From NCBI RefSeq assembly GCF_900176275.1, contig NZ_FWXD01000020.1:1-64000 (forward strand): 64,000 nucleotides of DNA, written 5' to 3'. Below are positions 9,701-16,220 of the stretch, one piece after another (within the stretch, counting starts at the first letter, position 1; the number at the start of each line of letters is the position of its first letter). The notes below the pieces were generated by a model, which did not search any database, was not told the DNA's origin, and worked only from the letters and a program-made list of their open reading frames with translations. This DNA comes from Andreprevotia lacus DSM 23236 (GTDB taxonomy: Bacteria > Pseudomonadota > Gammaproteobacteria > Burkholderiales > Chitinibacteraceae). The translations under genes and the position numbers were made by a program.

Positions 9701-10266
9701 CCGCACGCTCGGATACCGTGGCAGCCACCTTGCGGCAGTTGTCCGACAGCATAGAACTGATCGCCGACAACGCCGGCCAGGCCGCGCAAACGGTGCAGGA
9801 CAGCGCACAGGCCGCCAATGCCGGCTTCGAGGCCGTGCGCCAGTCGCGCACCAATATCAACCAGGTGCAGGCCAGCGCGCAAAAGGTGTCGGAAATCGTG
9901 CGCGTGATCAGCGAGATTGCCAACCAGACCAATCTGCTGGCCTTCAACGCCGCCATCGAGGCGGCCCGCGCCGGCCAGTATGGCGTGGGCTTTTCGGTGG
10001 TGGCGGCCGAAGTACGCAAGCTGGCCGAGCGCAGCGCGGCAGCGGCCAAGGAAATCAGCCAGTTGATCGAAACCTCGGTGCAGCAGGTGAACGCGGGGGC
10101 CGAGGTCAACGACCAGGCCACGCGCCAGCTGGAAAACATCATCCAGGCGGTACGCGGCACGGCGACGCGGGTGGATGAGATCGGCAAGGCGGCAGATGGC
10201 CAGCGCAGCACTACCGGCGAAGTGAGCGCCTTTGTGCGCGAGCTGAGCCAGTCGGTCTCGGACTGA
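6721..10266 (+). CDS. Soluble methyl-accepting chemotaxis protein with seven tandem PAS domains
   Basis: This 1181-aa cytoplasmic receptor has no membrane segment. After a divergent sensor-like N-terminus (1-138) come seven PAS modules starting near residues 139, 260, 382, 504, 626, 748 and 870. From the second module on the period is exactly 122 residues (366 bp). Each module repeats the frame AI(N/E/D)RTQA-IEFDLDGNIL-AN--FL--MGY, then HHRMFC and WLQATYNPI-GKPVKVVKF--DITA. Module 5 is the most divergent (VSSCILDLGRDGTVL, no HHRMF). The C-terminus (about 995-1181) is the MCP signalling hairpin with its tip EIVRVISEIANQTNLLAFNA and EVRKLAERS. It ends without an NWETF-like methyltransferase tether. 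A GGGAGG ribosome site precedes ATG 6721. The CheW-like gene starts 1 base after its stop. Confidence 0.95.
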   Translation: MLLDTISDTLLPDALAGKSITSDKMADVVGVLAVLTRYRALAMIDTQGLVQDASPALLTLFNLGASQPPGLSVGDLFPDAPLEALTALAQGELRHLESHSATDSGEPLFLRIDAYPLDGGLTLLVIDDHTALSRAHIEDSGKVSAINNTQAVVEFDLGGHILYANEQFLDSMGFALDEVVGQHHRMFCLPDYAESPEYAAFWAALAQGYAKSGEFLRVNREGEPVWLQATYTPIKGPNGVPYKVIEFASDITAAKRKTLEDEGKLAAINRTQAIIEFALDGTILTANPLFLDTVHYPLDEIIGQHHSIFCLPDYAASAEYAAFWAGLRAGEPKSGEFMRLDKHGKTIWLQATYAPILGVDGKPVKVVKFCQDITAAKQKALEDDSKLAAVNRTQAAIEFDLDGNILNANPLFLRTMGYGLDAIRGKHHRMFCPQGYADSDEYRLFWDELRAGKARAGEFMRVNSKGEPVWLQATYTPVAGLDGKPLKIVKYASDITATKLKSIEDDGKVAAIERSQGVIEFDMAGNIISANDNFLQLMGYELGEVQGQHHRMFVERDEAAGAAYRAFWQKLGRGEFDSGEYLRLGKNGKRIWIQATYNPILDLEGRPVKVVKFCSDITAAKLANIETQARMDAVSVSSCILDLGRDGTVLGMNDLLERALGYSRSELIGKNESAIMFAEDIGNPNHQDNWNRLREGKPLSGEFRRKGSGERELWFGATFNPVLGLDGLLTKVVVIAQDITEDKRTRLDNEGKLKAIDRSEAMIEFDLSGKVLSANENFLKLMDYRIEEVLGRHHRMFVDPAFAASADYQAFWERLARGEREAAEYRRIGRGGREVWLQATYNPIFDPGGKPVKVVKFATDVTELKLRGAESAAKIEAVDLGQAVVEFDLDGNVLTANRNFLAAMGYTMREILGHHHSIFCTSEYTQGPEYREFWLKLGEGQFISGRFHRVGKYSRDVWLQASYNPIRDLNGKVVKVVKYAYDVTREVKLQRQITARSDTVAATLRQLSDSIELIADNAGQAAQTVQDSAQAANAGFEAVRQSRTNINQVQASAQKVSEIVRVISEIANQTNLLAFNAAIEAARAGQYGVGFSVVAAEVRKLAERSAAAAKEISQLIETSVQQVNAGAEVNDQATRQLENIIQAVRGTATRVDEIGKAADGQRSTTGEVSAFVRELSQSVSD

Positions 10267-10267
10267 C

Positions 10268-11806
10268 ATGATGGATGCCGCCCCCGGCGCCGGCTGCTAC
10301 GGCGTATTCAGTCTGGCCGGCATGCAGCTGGCGCTGCCGCTGGATGCGCTGCGCGAGGTGGTGCCACGGCAGGCACTGATCAACCTGCCCTGCGGCAATC
10401 CGGCGGTGATTGGCGGCATCGACCTGCGCGGCCTGCTGGTGCCGATGCTGGACCTGCGCCGCCAGCTGCAGATGGACAGCACCACGCCGGCACAAACCGT
10501 GGTGATCATGACGCATGAGGGGCGGCTGCTGGGCCTGCTGGCCGAGAGCGTGACGGGGGTCTTCAGCTGCGCAGCCGACGAACTGCACGCCATCGACGCC
10601 ACCGACGGGCACAACACGCTGCTGACCGGCAGTTTCTCGCACATCGAGACCGCGGTGCCGATCAGCATCCTCAACCCGGCCGCCATCACCGCACTGCCCG
10701 ATACCCCGCTGGTGGACGACCCGCAGCAAGGCCAGGACAGCGATGCGGCGCCGCCTGCCGATGCGCCGGTTGCCGAGACAGGCGCCGCGCACGAATCATA
10801 TGTCCTGCTGATGCGCTGCGGCGGACTGCCGCTGGCCATGGCCTCGACCCGCGTGCACAGCACCGTGCTCAACCCGCATGTGCACCCGTCTACGCTGGCC
10901 AGCGGTTATTGCCTGGGCAGCATCGAATATGCCGACTTGCTGGTGCCTGCGGTCGACCTCACCCAGCTCTGTGGGCTGGGTGTGCGCGGCAAACCGGCGC
11001 AGGCCTTCGTGGTGCAGTACCCGCAGGGGCTGGTGGCCTTCATGGTTGAAGAAATCATGGATGTGGTGAGCGCCGACCCCAGGCTGGCCACCGCCGTGCC
11101 GCCGCAATCACTGCCGCATGCCGAGTTTTTCGACGGCGTGCTACCTACCAGCGTGCTGCCGGCAGATACCGCGCAACTGCCCGCCGCCAGCCACGGTTTT
11201 TACTTTTTGCTGAGCGGCGAGGCGCTGGCCAACCATGCCAAGCTGATCACGCTGTCGCAAATGAACACCACGCCGGACGGCAAGGTGGTGCTGCGCGGCG
11301 ACAACCAGGACGACACGCCGCGCGACAGCGGCATGCACGGCAAGATGCTCACCTACGATCTGGGCGGCGGCGCGATTGCCACGCCCATCGAGCAGATCAG
11401 CGAAATCCTGCCGTGGTCGGAAGCCACCACCTTGCTGGGTGAGGGTGGGCCGGCACTGGGGCTGATGATGAATCGCGGCAACGCCATTCCCACCTTTTGC
11501 CTCAGCACGCTCACCGGCCAGCCGCGCGCACCGCTCACGCCCACCGCCAGCGTGCTGGTGGTGGAAAACCAAGGCGGCATGATCGGCTTTACCGTGCCGC
11601 ATCTGATCAGCATCGAAGAGGCCGCATGGGCGCCGCAAGAAGACATCGACGCCCTGGCACGCCACGCCAAGCAGACCGAGGCCAGCAAGGACGTACGCCA
11701 GTGCTGGGGCCGCGTGCTGGTGGCACAGGCCGGCGACGAACGCATGCTCAACCTGCTGGACCTGCATCATCTGGCCACCATGGTGCTGCACCCGCAGCCA
11801 GCATAG
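10268..11806 (+). CDS. Protein with three CheW-like domains
   Basis: A 512-aa protein made of three CheW-type coupling modules, near residues 8-145, 176-300 and 356-505. Each has the CheW beta-barrel signature: LPLDALREVVP, GNPAVIGGIDLRGLLVPMLDL in the first; LASGYCLGSIEYADLLVPAVDL in the second; ATPIEQISEILPW and MIGFTVPHLISIEE in the third. A Pro/Ala-rich linker (about 150-172) separates the first two. CheW couples chemoreceptors to CheA; a three-domain version could cross-link the receptor array. It begins 1 base after the PAS-array receptor stop, so the two are almost certainly co-translated and functionally paired. No CheA is in the window. Confidence 0.88.
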   Translation: MMDAAPGAGCYGVFSLAGMQLALPLDALREVVPRQALINLPCGNPAVIGGIDLRGLLVPMLDLRRQLQMDSTTPAQTVVIMTHEGRLLGLLAESVTGVFSCAADELHAIDATDGHNTLLTGSFSHIETAVPISILNPAAITALPDTPLVDDPQQGQDSDAAPPADAPVAETGAAHESYVLLMRCGGLPLAMASTRVHSTVLNPHVHPSTLASGYCLGSIEYADLLVPAVDLTQLCGLGVRGKPAQAFVVQYPQGLVAFMVEEIMDVVSADPRLATAVPPQSLPHAEFFDGVLPTSVLPADTAQLPAASHGFYFLLSGEALANHAKLITLSQMNTTPDGKVVLRGDNQDDTPRDSGMHGKMLTYDLGGGAIATPIEQISEILPWSEATTLLGEGGPALGLMMNRGNAIPTFCLSTLTGQPRAPLTPTASVLVVENQGGMIGFTVPHLISIEEAAWAPQEDIDALARHAKQTEASKDVRQCWGRVLVAQAGDERMLNLLDLHHLATMVLHPQPA

Positions 11807-11813
11807 CCCGCCT

Positions 11814-12629
11814 TTAACAGACGTTTCCCGCCAAAACACTACGCCACATGAGCTGAGGCACAACGCCCGTATAGCCTGACTCTTGAGCATCGTTACACTC
11901 AATGATGATCCAGCGTCCATCCAGCGTTTTCGCGAGATCAATTACGAGGAACGGCACATTAAGGCGGCTTGCCGCAGTCTGCGCGATGGCAAGACCATCC
12001 GCGATATCCGGACATGCATAGGTGGGCACCTGAAACCAATAAGGTCCCCACCCGACACAACGACAACGCCACCAGAAAGATCGAAACTCCATCGATGGCC
12101 TGACTTTGCCAACCACCTCACCTTCAATGGGCATCAGCGGTACAAACTCACGCACTACCGGCGATTGCCAATGCAGGATGGGATCATTGCGATACTGCGT
12201 TTTGACCGCGCCGTAATGATCCGCATCCCGGACAACGGCCAGTTCTGGGTTATGTTTGCTGGTCTGGCGCGACCCTTTGATAAAAACCGGCCAGCTGAAG
12301 CGCCGCTCAATTTCTCCAACATCCGGGAGGGCCTCAAATACCTCGCTTCGAGGGGTCAGATCGGCAATCTGCGGATACCAAGCTTCCAACTCGCTTGCCA
12401 GCCTGTGTTGCTGAGGCGAATTTACAGGCCGCAAGCCCATTTCGAGCATTTCGGCATACATGCCGTCATAGTCCGCGATACCGCCAATGCGCAGGACACA
12501 TGGCCACTCTTCATCAAATGTGTAGGGGTGCCCGCACTGGAAATGAAGTTCGAAGTTGAAATCATAACTTCCGACTCCCACCGGACTGCTTGCCACAACC
12601 AACTTGTTTTCGATGCTTGCTATATCCAT
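11814..12629 (-). CDS. ATP-grasp domain protein (R2K-type)
   Basis: A 271-aa protein. The second half has ATP-grasp features: WPVFIKGSRQTSKHN (nucleotide-binding Lys), VVREFVPL, MEFRSFWWR, and FLVIDLAKTLDGRWIIIECNDAQESGY with the metal-binding Glu-x-Asn. It resembles the R2K-clade ATP-grasp families found in bacterial conflict and peptide-modification loci; these ligases join a carboxylate to an amine using ATP. The ATG at 12629 was chosen over an in-frame TTG 30 bases upstream. It converges with the triple-CheW gene (7-base gap). No obvious precursor peptide or partner is adjacent, so the substrate is unknown. Confidence 0.7.
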   Translation of the reverse strand: MDIASIENKLVVASSPVGVGSYDFNFELHFQCGHPYTFDEEWPCVLRIGGIADYDGMYAEMLEMGLRPVNSPQQHRLASELEAWYPQIADLTPRSEVFEALPDVGEIERRFSWPVFIKGSRQTSKHNPELAVVRDADHYGAVKTQYRNDPILHWQSPVVREFVPLMPIEGEVVGKVRPSMEFRSFWWRCRCVGWGPYWFQVPTYACPDIADGLAIAQTAASRLNVPFLVIDLAKTLDGRWIIIECNDAQESGYTGVVPQLMWRSVLAGNVC

Positions 12630-12714
12630 TCCGCAAGCCTGCCAGAATCCTTCTTGCAAGAAAACACTTCAGCAGCCGCCATGCATGGCACAGACACCAA
12701 CTACGTTCTTATCT

Positions 12715-13368
12715 TCAGATCGCTTCCTGCGCCGCAATCTGCCGCAAGGCATTGGCAAATACCTCGGGCGGCTGGCCGCCGGAGATCAGGTATTGCTCGT
12801 TGATGATGATGGCCGGCACCGACGAGATGCCCTGCTGCTGGTAAAAGCGTTCCTGCTCGCGCACTTCGTCGGCGTAGCGGCCGCTGGCCAGCACGGCGTG
12901 CGCGTCGGTAGCGTCCAGCCCGACCGCTGCAGCCACCTTGATCAGCGTGGCGTGGTCGCTCGGGTCTTTGCCCTCGGTGAAATAGGCAGCGAACAGCGCT
13001 TCTTTCAGTGCCAGCTGCTTGCCCTGCGTGTCGGCCCAGTGCAGCAGGCGGTGCGCATCGAAGGTGTTGTAGATGCGGCTGCGGCCGTGCATGTCGAAAG
13101 TAAAACCAAGCGCCGCACCGCGCTGGCGGATGGCTTCCTGGTTTTGCGTGAGCTGCTGCGGCGACAGGCCGTATTTCTCGCCCAGGTGCTCGCCGATGTC
13201 TTGCCCGGTCGGGCCCATTTGCGGGTTCAGCTCAAACGGCTGGAAGTGCAGATCCAGCGCGACCTCGCCGCCCAGCTGCGCCGCGCCTTGCTGCAGCGAT
13301 TTCAGCCCGATGATGCACCAGGGGCACGATACATCGGAAACAAAGTCGATCTTGAGCGTAGTCGTCAT
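12715..13368 (-). CDS. DsbA-family oxidoreductase, FrnE-like
   Basis: A 217-aa thioredoxin-fold protein with an N-terminal CPWC active site (VSDVSCPWCIIG) and the helical insertion of the FrnE/DsbA-like cytosolic branch. GISSVPAIIINEQYLISGGQPPE contains the cis-Pro loop. There is no signal peptide, so it acts in the cytoplasm, probably as a disulfide isomerase/reductase in oxidative or thiol stress. It is transcribed divergently from nemR across an 86-base region holding a NemR-type palindrome, so it may share that control. Confidence 0.88.
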   Translation of the reverse strand: MTTTLKIDFVSDVSCPWCIIGLKSLQQGAAQLGGEVALDLHFQPFELNPQMGPTGQDIGEHLGEKYGLSPQQLTQNQEAIRQRGAALGFTFDMHGRSRIYNTFDAHRLLHWADTQGKQLALKEALFAAYFTEGKDPSDHATLIKVAAAVGLDATDAHAVLASGRYADEVREQERFYQQQGISSVPAIIINEQYLISGGQPPEVFANALRQIAAQEAI

Positions 13369-13414
13369 GGCAAAGCCCCGGTATGTTGATATTTCATCAA
13401 CACTATCGCAGATA

Positions 13415-13431
13415 CTAGACGACTGGTCTAG
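13415..13431. promoter_or_regulatory. NemR-type operator upstream of nemR
   Basis: The perfect palindrome CTAGAC-GACTG-GTCTAG lies 24 bases before the nemR start, just after a possible -10 (GATACT, 13411-13416). The same core TAGACGAC(T/C)GGTCTA recurs once in this window, immediately before nemA. The placement fits autorepression. Confidence 0.8.
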
Positions 13432-13454
13432 TTTTGTTTTATGCTGGAATCACC

Positions 13455-14054
13455 ATGAACAAGCGCACCCAAGACACTCGTGACCATCTGCTCGCCACCG
13501 GCGCGGCCATCATGCTCGGCAAGGGCTTTGCCGCCGTGGGGCTGACCGAGATATTGAGCACGGCCGGCGTGCCCAAGGGCTCGTTCTATCACTATTTCGA
13601 ATCGAAGGAAGGCTATGGCGTGGCGCTGCTGCAGCGTTACTTCGATGATTACCTGGCCGAGGTAGACCGGCTGCTGGCCAACCGTGAATTCAACGGCCGC
13701 GCCAAGCTGGATGCCTATTTTGACGCATGGCAGCCGCATGGCGAGGAAGGCGAACTGGCCACTTCGCGCTGCCTGGCCGTCAAGCTCAGCGGCGAAGTCT
13801 GTGACCTGTCGGCCGACATGCGCACCACCCTGCAGCGCGGCATGGCGCAGGCGGTGGAAAGACTGGCTGCCTTCATCCTGATCGGCCGCGCCGATGGCTC
13901 GGTGCCGCAGGGCGGCGATGCCGGCCAGCTGGCGGCCGCGCTGTACCAGCTCTGGCTGGGCGCAGCCCTGGCCAGCAAGGTGCAGCACAGCACGCAACCC
14001 TATGCCGCAGCACGGCTGGCCACCGCCGCGCTGCTCGACCCACGGAGCAACTGA
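13455..14054 (+). CDS. nemR: NemR, TetR-family electrophile/bleach-responsive repressor
   Basis: A 199-aa TetR-family regulator, the same length as E. coli NemR and similar along its whole length. The helix-turn-helix is at residues 29-48 (GLTEILSTAGVPKGSFYHYF). Cys106 and Cys116 (SRCLAVKLSGEVCDLS) and Lys175 fall at the same numbers as in E. coli NemR, where Cys106 with Lys175 forms the switch that senses hypochlorous acid and reactive electrophiles. The ATG at 13455 is preferred over one 21 bases upstream because it aligns with MNKxT of NemR. Its stop overlaps the next start by one base (TGATG). It probably represses itself and nemA through the two palindromes. Confidence 0.93.
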   Translation: MNKRTQDTRDHLLATGAAIMLGKGFAAVGLTEILSTAGVPKGSFYHYFESKEGYGVALLQRYFDDYLAEVDRLLANREFNGRAKLDAYFDAWQPHGEEGELATSRCLAVKLSGEVCDLSADMRTTLQRGMAQAVERLAAFILIGRADGSVPQGGDAGQLAAALYQLWLGAALASKVQHSTQPYAAARLATAALLDPRSN

Positions 14055-14257
14055 TGCCCTATGTGAACATCAAGATCACCCGCGAAGGCGCCAACGCCGA
14101 GCAAAAAGCCGAGCTGATCGCTGGCGTGACCGAGCTGCTGCAGCGGGTGCTGAACAAGAACCCGGCCACCACCGTGGTGGTGATAGACGAAGTGGATACC
14201 GACAACTGGGGCATAGCCGGCGAGAGCATCACCGCGCGCCGCGCCCGCGGCCAATAG
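14054..14257 (+). CDS. 4-oxalocrotonate tautomerase-family protein
   Basis: A 67-aa small tautomerase beginning Met-Pro (MPYVNIKITREGANAEQKAELI), so the catalytic N-terminal Pro is exposed after Met removal. VVVIDEVDTDNWGIAGES is the typical C-terminal half. Members act as homo-oligomers on enol/keto substrates or dehalogenate small electrophiles. Translation is coupled to nemR by a 1-base overlap. The placement between nemR and nemA suggests a role in clearing reactive carbonyl or quinone-like compounds, which is inference. Confidence 0.88.
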   Translation: MPYVNIKITREGANAEQKAELIAGVTELLQRVLNKNPATTVVVIDEVDTDNWGIAGESITARRARGQ

Positions 14258-14371
14258 TCGCCCCCAACAAAACCCTGCTGGGCTGCGTTGCCCTCGCTTG
14301 CCGTACGGCTTGTACTGTCTGCGCTTCGCGCGTCTTGCCAGCACCGTTGCACTGGGTTTTGTTGGCGGCTT
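14258..14371 (-). repeat. 115-bp inverted-repeat element, diverged copy (opposite orientation)
   Basis: The element is bounded by GCCCCCAACAAAACCC and GGGTTTTGTTGGCGGC. Its interior (GCTTGCCGTACGGCTTGTACTGTCTGCG, positions 14298-14325) is the reverse complement of the interior of the copies at 34719-34833 and 60687-60801. Confidence 0.75.
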
Positions 14372-14415
14372 GTTCCTTTGAATTTGGGTTTGCGCAAACC
14401 GCAGCCCCAGTAACC

Positions 14416-14437
14416 CAGCCCAAGCGGCTGTTTTTTT
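14416..14437 (+). terminator. Rho-independent terminator after the tautomerase gene
   Basis: Hairpin CAGCC-caagc-GGCTG followed by seven T residues. It lies just before the second NemR operator, so it separates the nemR-tautomerase transcript from nemA. Confidence 0.75.
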
Positions 14438-14449
14438 GTGCAGCAAATA

Positions 14450-14464
14450 TAGACGACCGGTCTA
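14450..14464. promoter_or_regulatory. NemR-type operator upstream of nemA
   Basis: Palindrome TAGAC-GACCG-GTCTA, differing by one base in the spacer from the site before nemR. It sits four bases before the ribosome site AAGGAG of nemA (14468-14473), where bound repressor would block initiation. Confidence 0.82.
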
Positions 14465-14482
14465 ATCAAGGAGCATCAGGAA

Positions 14483-15586
14483 ATGGCACTGGATAAACTG
14501 CTGACCCCCGTACGCGTGGGCAATCTCGAACTGGCCAACCGCGTTTTCATGGCCCCGCTCACCCGCACCCGCGCCGGCCAGCCCGGCAACATCCCCACCG
14601 AGCTTAACGCCCAATACTACCGCCAGCGCGCCAGCGCCGGCCTGATCGTGAGCGAGGCCACGCAGATTTCGCAGCAAGGCCAGGGCTATTCGTTCACCCC
14701 GGGCATCCACACCGATGCGCAGGAAGCCGGCTGGAAACACGTGGTCAGCGAAGTGCACCACGCCGGTGGCGCGATTGCGCTGCAGCTGTGGCACGTCGGC
14801 CGCATCTCCAACCACCACCTGCAGGAAAACGGTCAGGCCCCGGTGGCGCCGTCGGCCATCCGCGCCAGCAGCTCGCACACCTTTACCGTGCAAGCAGATG
14901 GCACCGCCGGCAATGTCGATTGCGAAACCCCGCGCGCGCTCGAAACCGCCGAGCTGCCGGGCATTGTTGCCGACTATGTGGCCGCTGCGCAGCGTGCGGT
15001 GCGTGCCGGCTTTGATTTCGTTGAAATCCACTCGGCCAACGGCTATCTGCTGCACCAGTTCCTGGCCACCGGCAGCAATGTGCGTACCGATGCCTATGGC
15101 GGCAGCCTGGAAAACCGTGCCCGCCTGCTGCTGGAAATCATCGATGCCGTTGCCGCCGAAATCGGTGCACACAAGGTAGGCGTGCGCCTGTCGCCCAACT
15201 TTGTTTATCACGATATCGTCGATACCGAATCGGAAGCCATGGCGCTGTATCTGGCCATGCAGTTCAGCCAGCGCAAAGTGGCCTATCTGCACGTTGCCGA
15301 ACCGGACTGGGCCGGCGGCCCGCTGCTGACCGGTGAATTCCGCACCGCGCTGCGTCAGGCGTTCAGCGGCGCATTGATTTTCTGCGGCAACTACACGGCA
15401 GAGAAAGCAGAAGCGCTGGTGGCTGCCGGCACCGCCGATGCCATCGCCTTCGGCCGCCCCTTCATCGCCAACCCTGACCTGGTGGCGCGCTTTGCCCGGG
15501 GTGCGGCGCTCAATACGCCGGATCAGGCTACCTTCTACGGCGGCAGCGAAAAGGGTTATACCGACTATCCGACGCTGGCTGCGTGA
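14483..15586 (+). CDS. nemA: NemA, N-ethylmaleimide reductase (Old Yellow Enzyme)
   Basis: A 367-aa FMN- and NADPH-dependent ene-reductase that reduces activated C=C bonds such as N-ethylmaleimide, enones and nitro-compounds. Family landmarks: MAPLTRTRA near the N-terminus, HAGGAIALQLWHVGR, the active-site region FDFVEIHSANGYLLHQF, NVRTDAYGGSLENRARLLLE, and the FMN-phosphate segment FCGNYTAEKAEAL...ADAIAFGRPFIANPDL. An AAGGAG ribosome site supports ATG 14483. It is preceded by its own NemR operator, so it should be induced by electrophiles together with nemR. Confidence 0.93.
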   Translation: MALDKLLTPVRVGNLELANRVFMAPLTRTRAGQPGNIPTELNAQYYRQRASAGLIVSEATQISQQGQGYSFTPGIHTDAQEAGWKHVVSEVHHAGGAIALQLWHVGRISNHHLQENGQAPVAPSAIRASSSHTFTVQADGTAGNVDCETPRALETAELPGIVADYVAAAQRAVRAGFDFVEIHSANGYLLHQFLATGSNVRTDAYGGSLENRARLLLEIIDAVAAEIGAHKVGVRLSPNFVYHDIVDTESEAMALYLAMQFSQRKVAYLHVAEPDWAGGPLLTGEFRTALRQAFSGALIFCGNYTAEKAEALVAAGTADAIAFGRPFIANPDLVARFARGAALNTPDQATFYGGSEKGYTDYPTLAA

Positions 15587-15607
15587 GTGCCTGCCGCTTG
15601 TTCAAAC

Positions 15608-16129
15608 CGGAGTGGATGAACAGGCGGCGGCATCAAGAACCCGGCCCGGCCGGGTTCTGACGATGTGTGGATGGTGAAACAGCGGCACTCGCTGGTTTTA
15701 TCCCACTCCCCCCCGCCCTCGCCACCGCGAGGGAGCCTTGCTGACGCTCGTCAGGGGTAGGTAGCTGGCGTGCAAGTGCCGGCTGCCTGCTCAAGCCGCA
15801 GTGGATGAACAGGCGGCATCAAGAACCCGGCCCGGCCGGGTTCTGACGATGTGTGGATGGTGAAACAGCGGCACTCGCTGGTTTTATCCCACTCACCCCG
15901 CCCTCGCCACCGCGAGGGAGCCTGGCTGACGCTCGTCAGGGGTAGTCGCTGGCGTGCAAGTGCCGGCTGCCTGCTCAAGCCGGAGTGGATGAACAAGCGG
16001 CATCAAGAACCCGGCCCGGCCGGGTTCTGATGATGTGTGGATGGTGAAACAGCGGCACTCGCTGGTTTTATCCCACTCACCCCGCCCTCGCCACTGCGAG
16101 GGCGCCTCGCTGACGCTCGTCAGGGGTAG
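15608..16129 (+). repeat. Three tandem copies of the dispersed REP-like element
   Basis: Three near-identical units start at about 15608, 15797 and 15979 and repeat every 184-186 bp. Each has a GGAGTGGATGAAC leader, the hairpin AAGAACCCGGCCCGGCCGGG with its arm, GATGTGTGGATGGTGAAACA, and CCCTCGCCACCGCGAGGG followed by CTGACGCTCGTCAG. Frames through it are only repeat translations. It fills the gap between nemA and the DUF945 gene. Confidence 0.9.
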
Positions 16130-16145
16130 TCGCTGGCGAAAATGA

Positions 16146-16174
16146 AAAAGGGCTGTGGAATCCACAGCCCTTTT
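16146..16174. terminator. Bidirectional terminator between nemA and the DUF945 gene
   Basis: A perfect hairpin GGGCTGTGGA/TCCACAGCCC is flanked by an A-run on the left and a T-run on the right, so it can stop transcription in either direction. A second palindrome (GCGCCGGTTTGCAAACCGGC) follows at about 16181-16202. Confidence 0.85.
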
Positions 16175-16220
16175 CTTTGGGGCGCCGGTTTGCAAACCGG
16201 CGCTCAGCGCTTGATGGCGA

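Noticed and set aside
6607-10269. Long minus-strand frames (606 and 510 aa) over the PAS array
   Set aside because: They mirror the 366-bp repeats and have no recognisable domain; the plus-strand receptor explains the sequence.
12602-12659. TTG start for the ATP-grasp gene
   Set aside because: An ATG 30 bases downstream gives a normal N-terminus; the extra residues have no support.
15608-16129. CRISPR-like spacing of three repeats
   Set aside because: Units are 184-186 bp and almost identical throughout, without spacers; no cas genes nearby.
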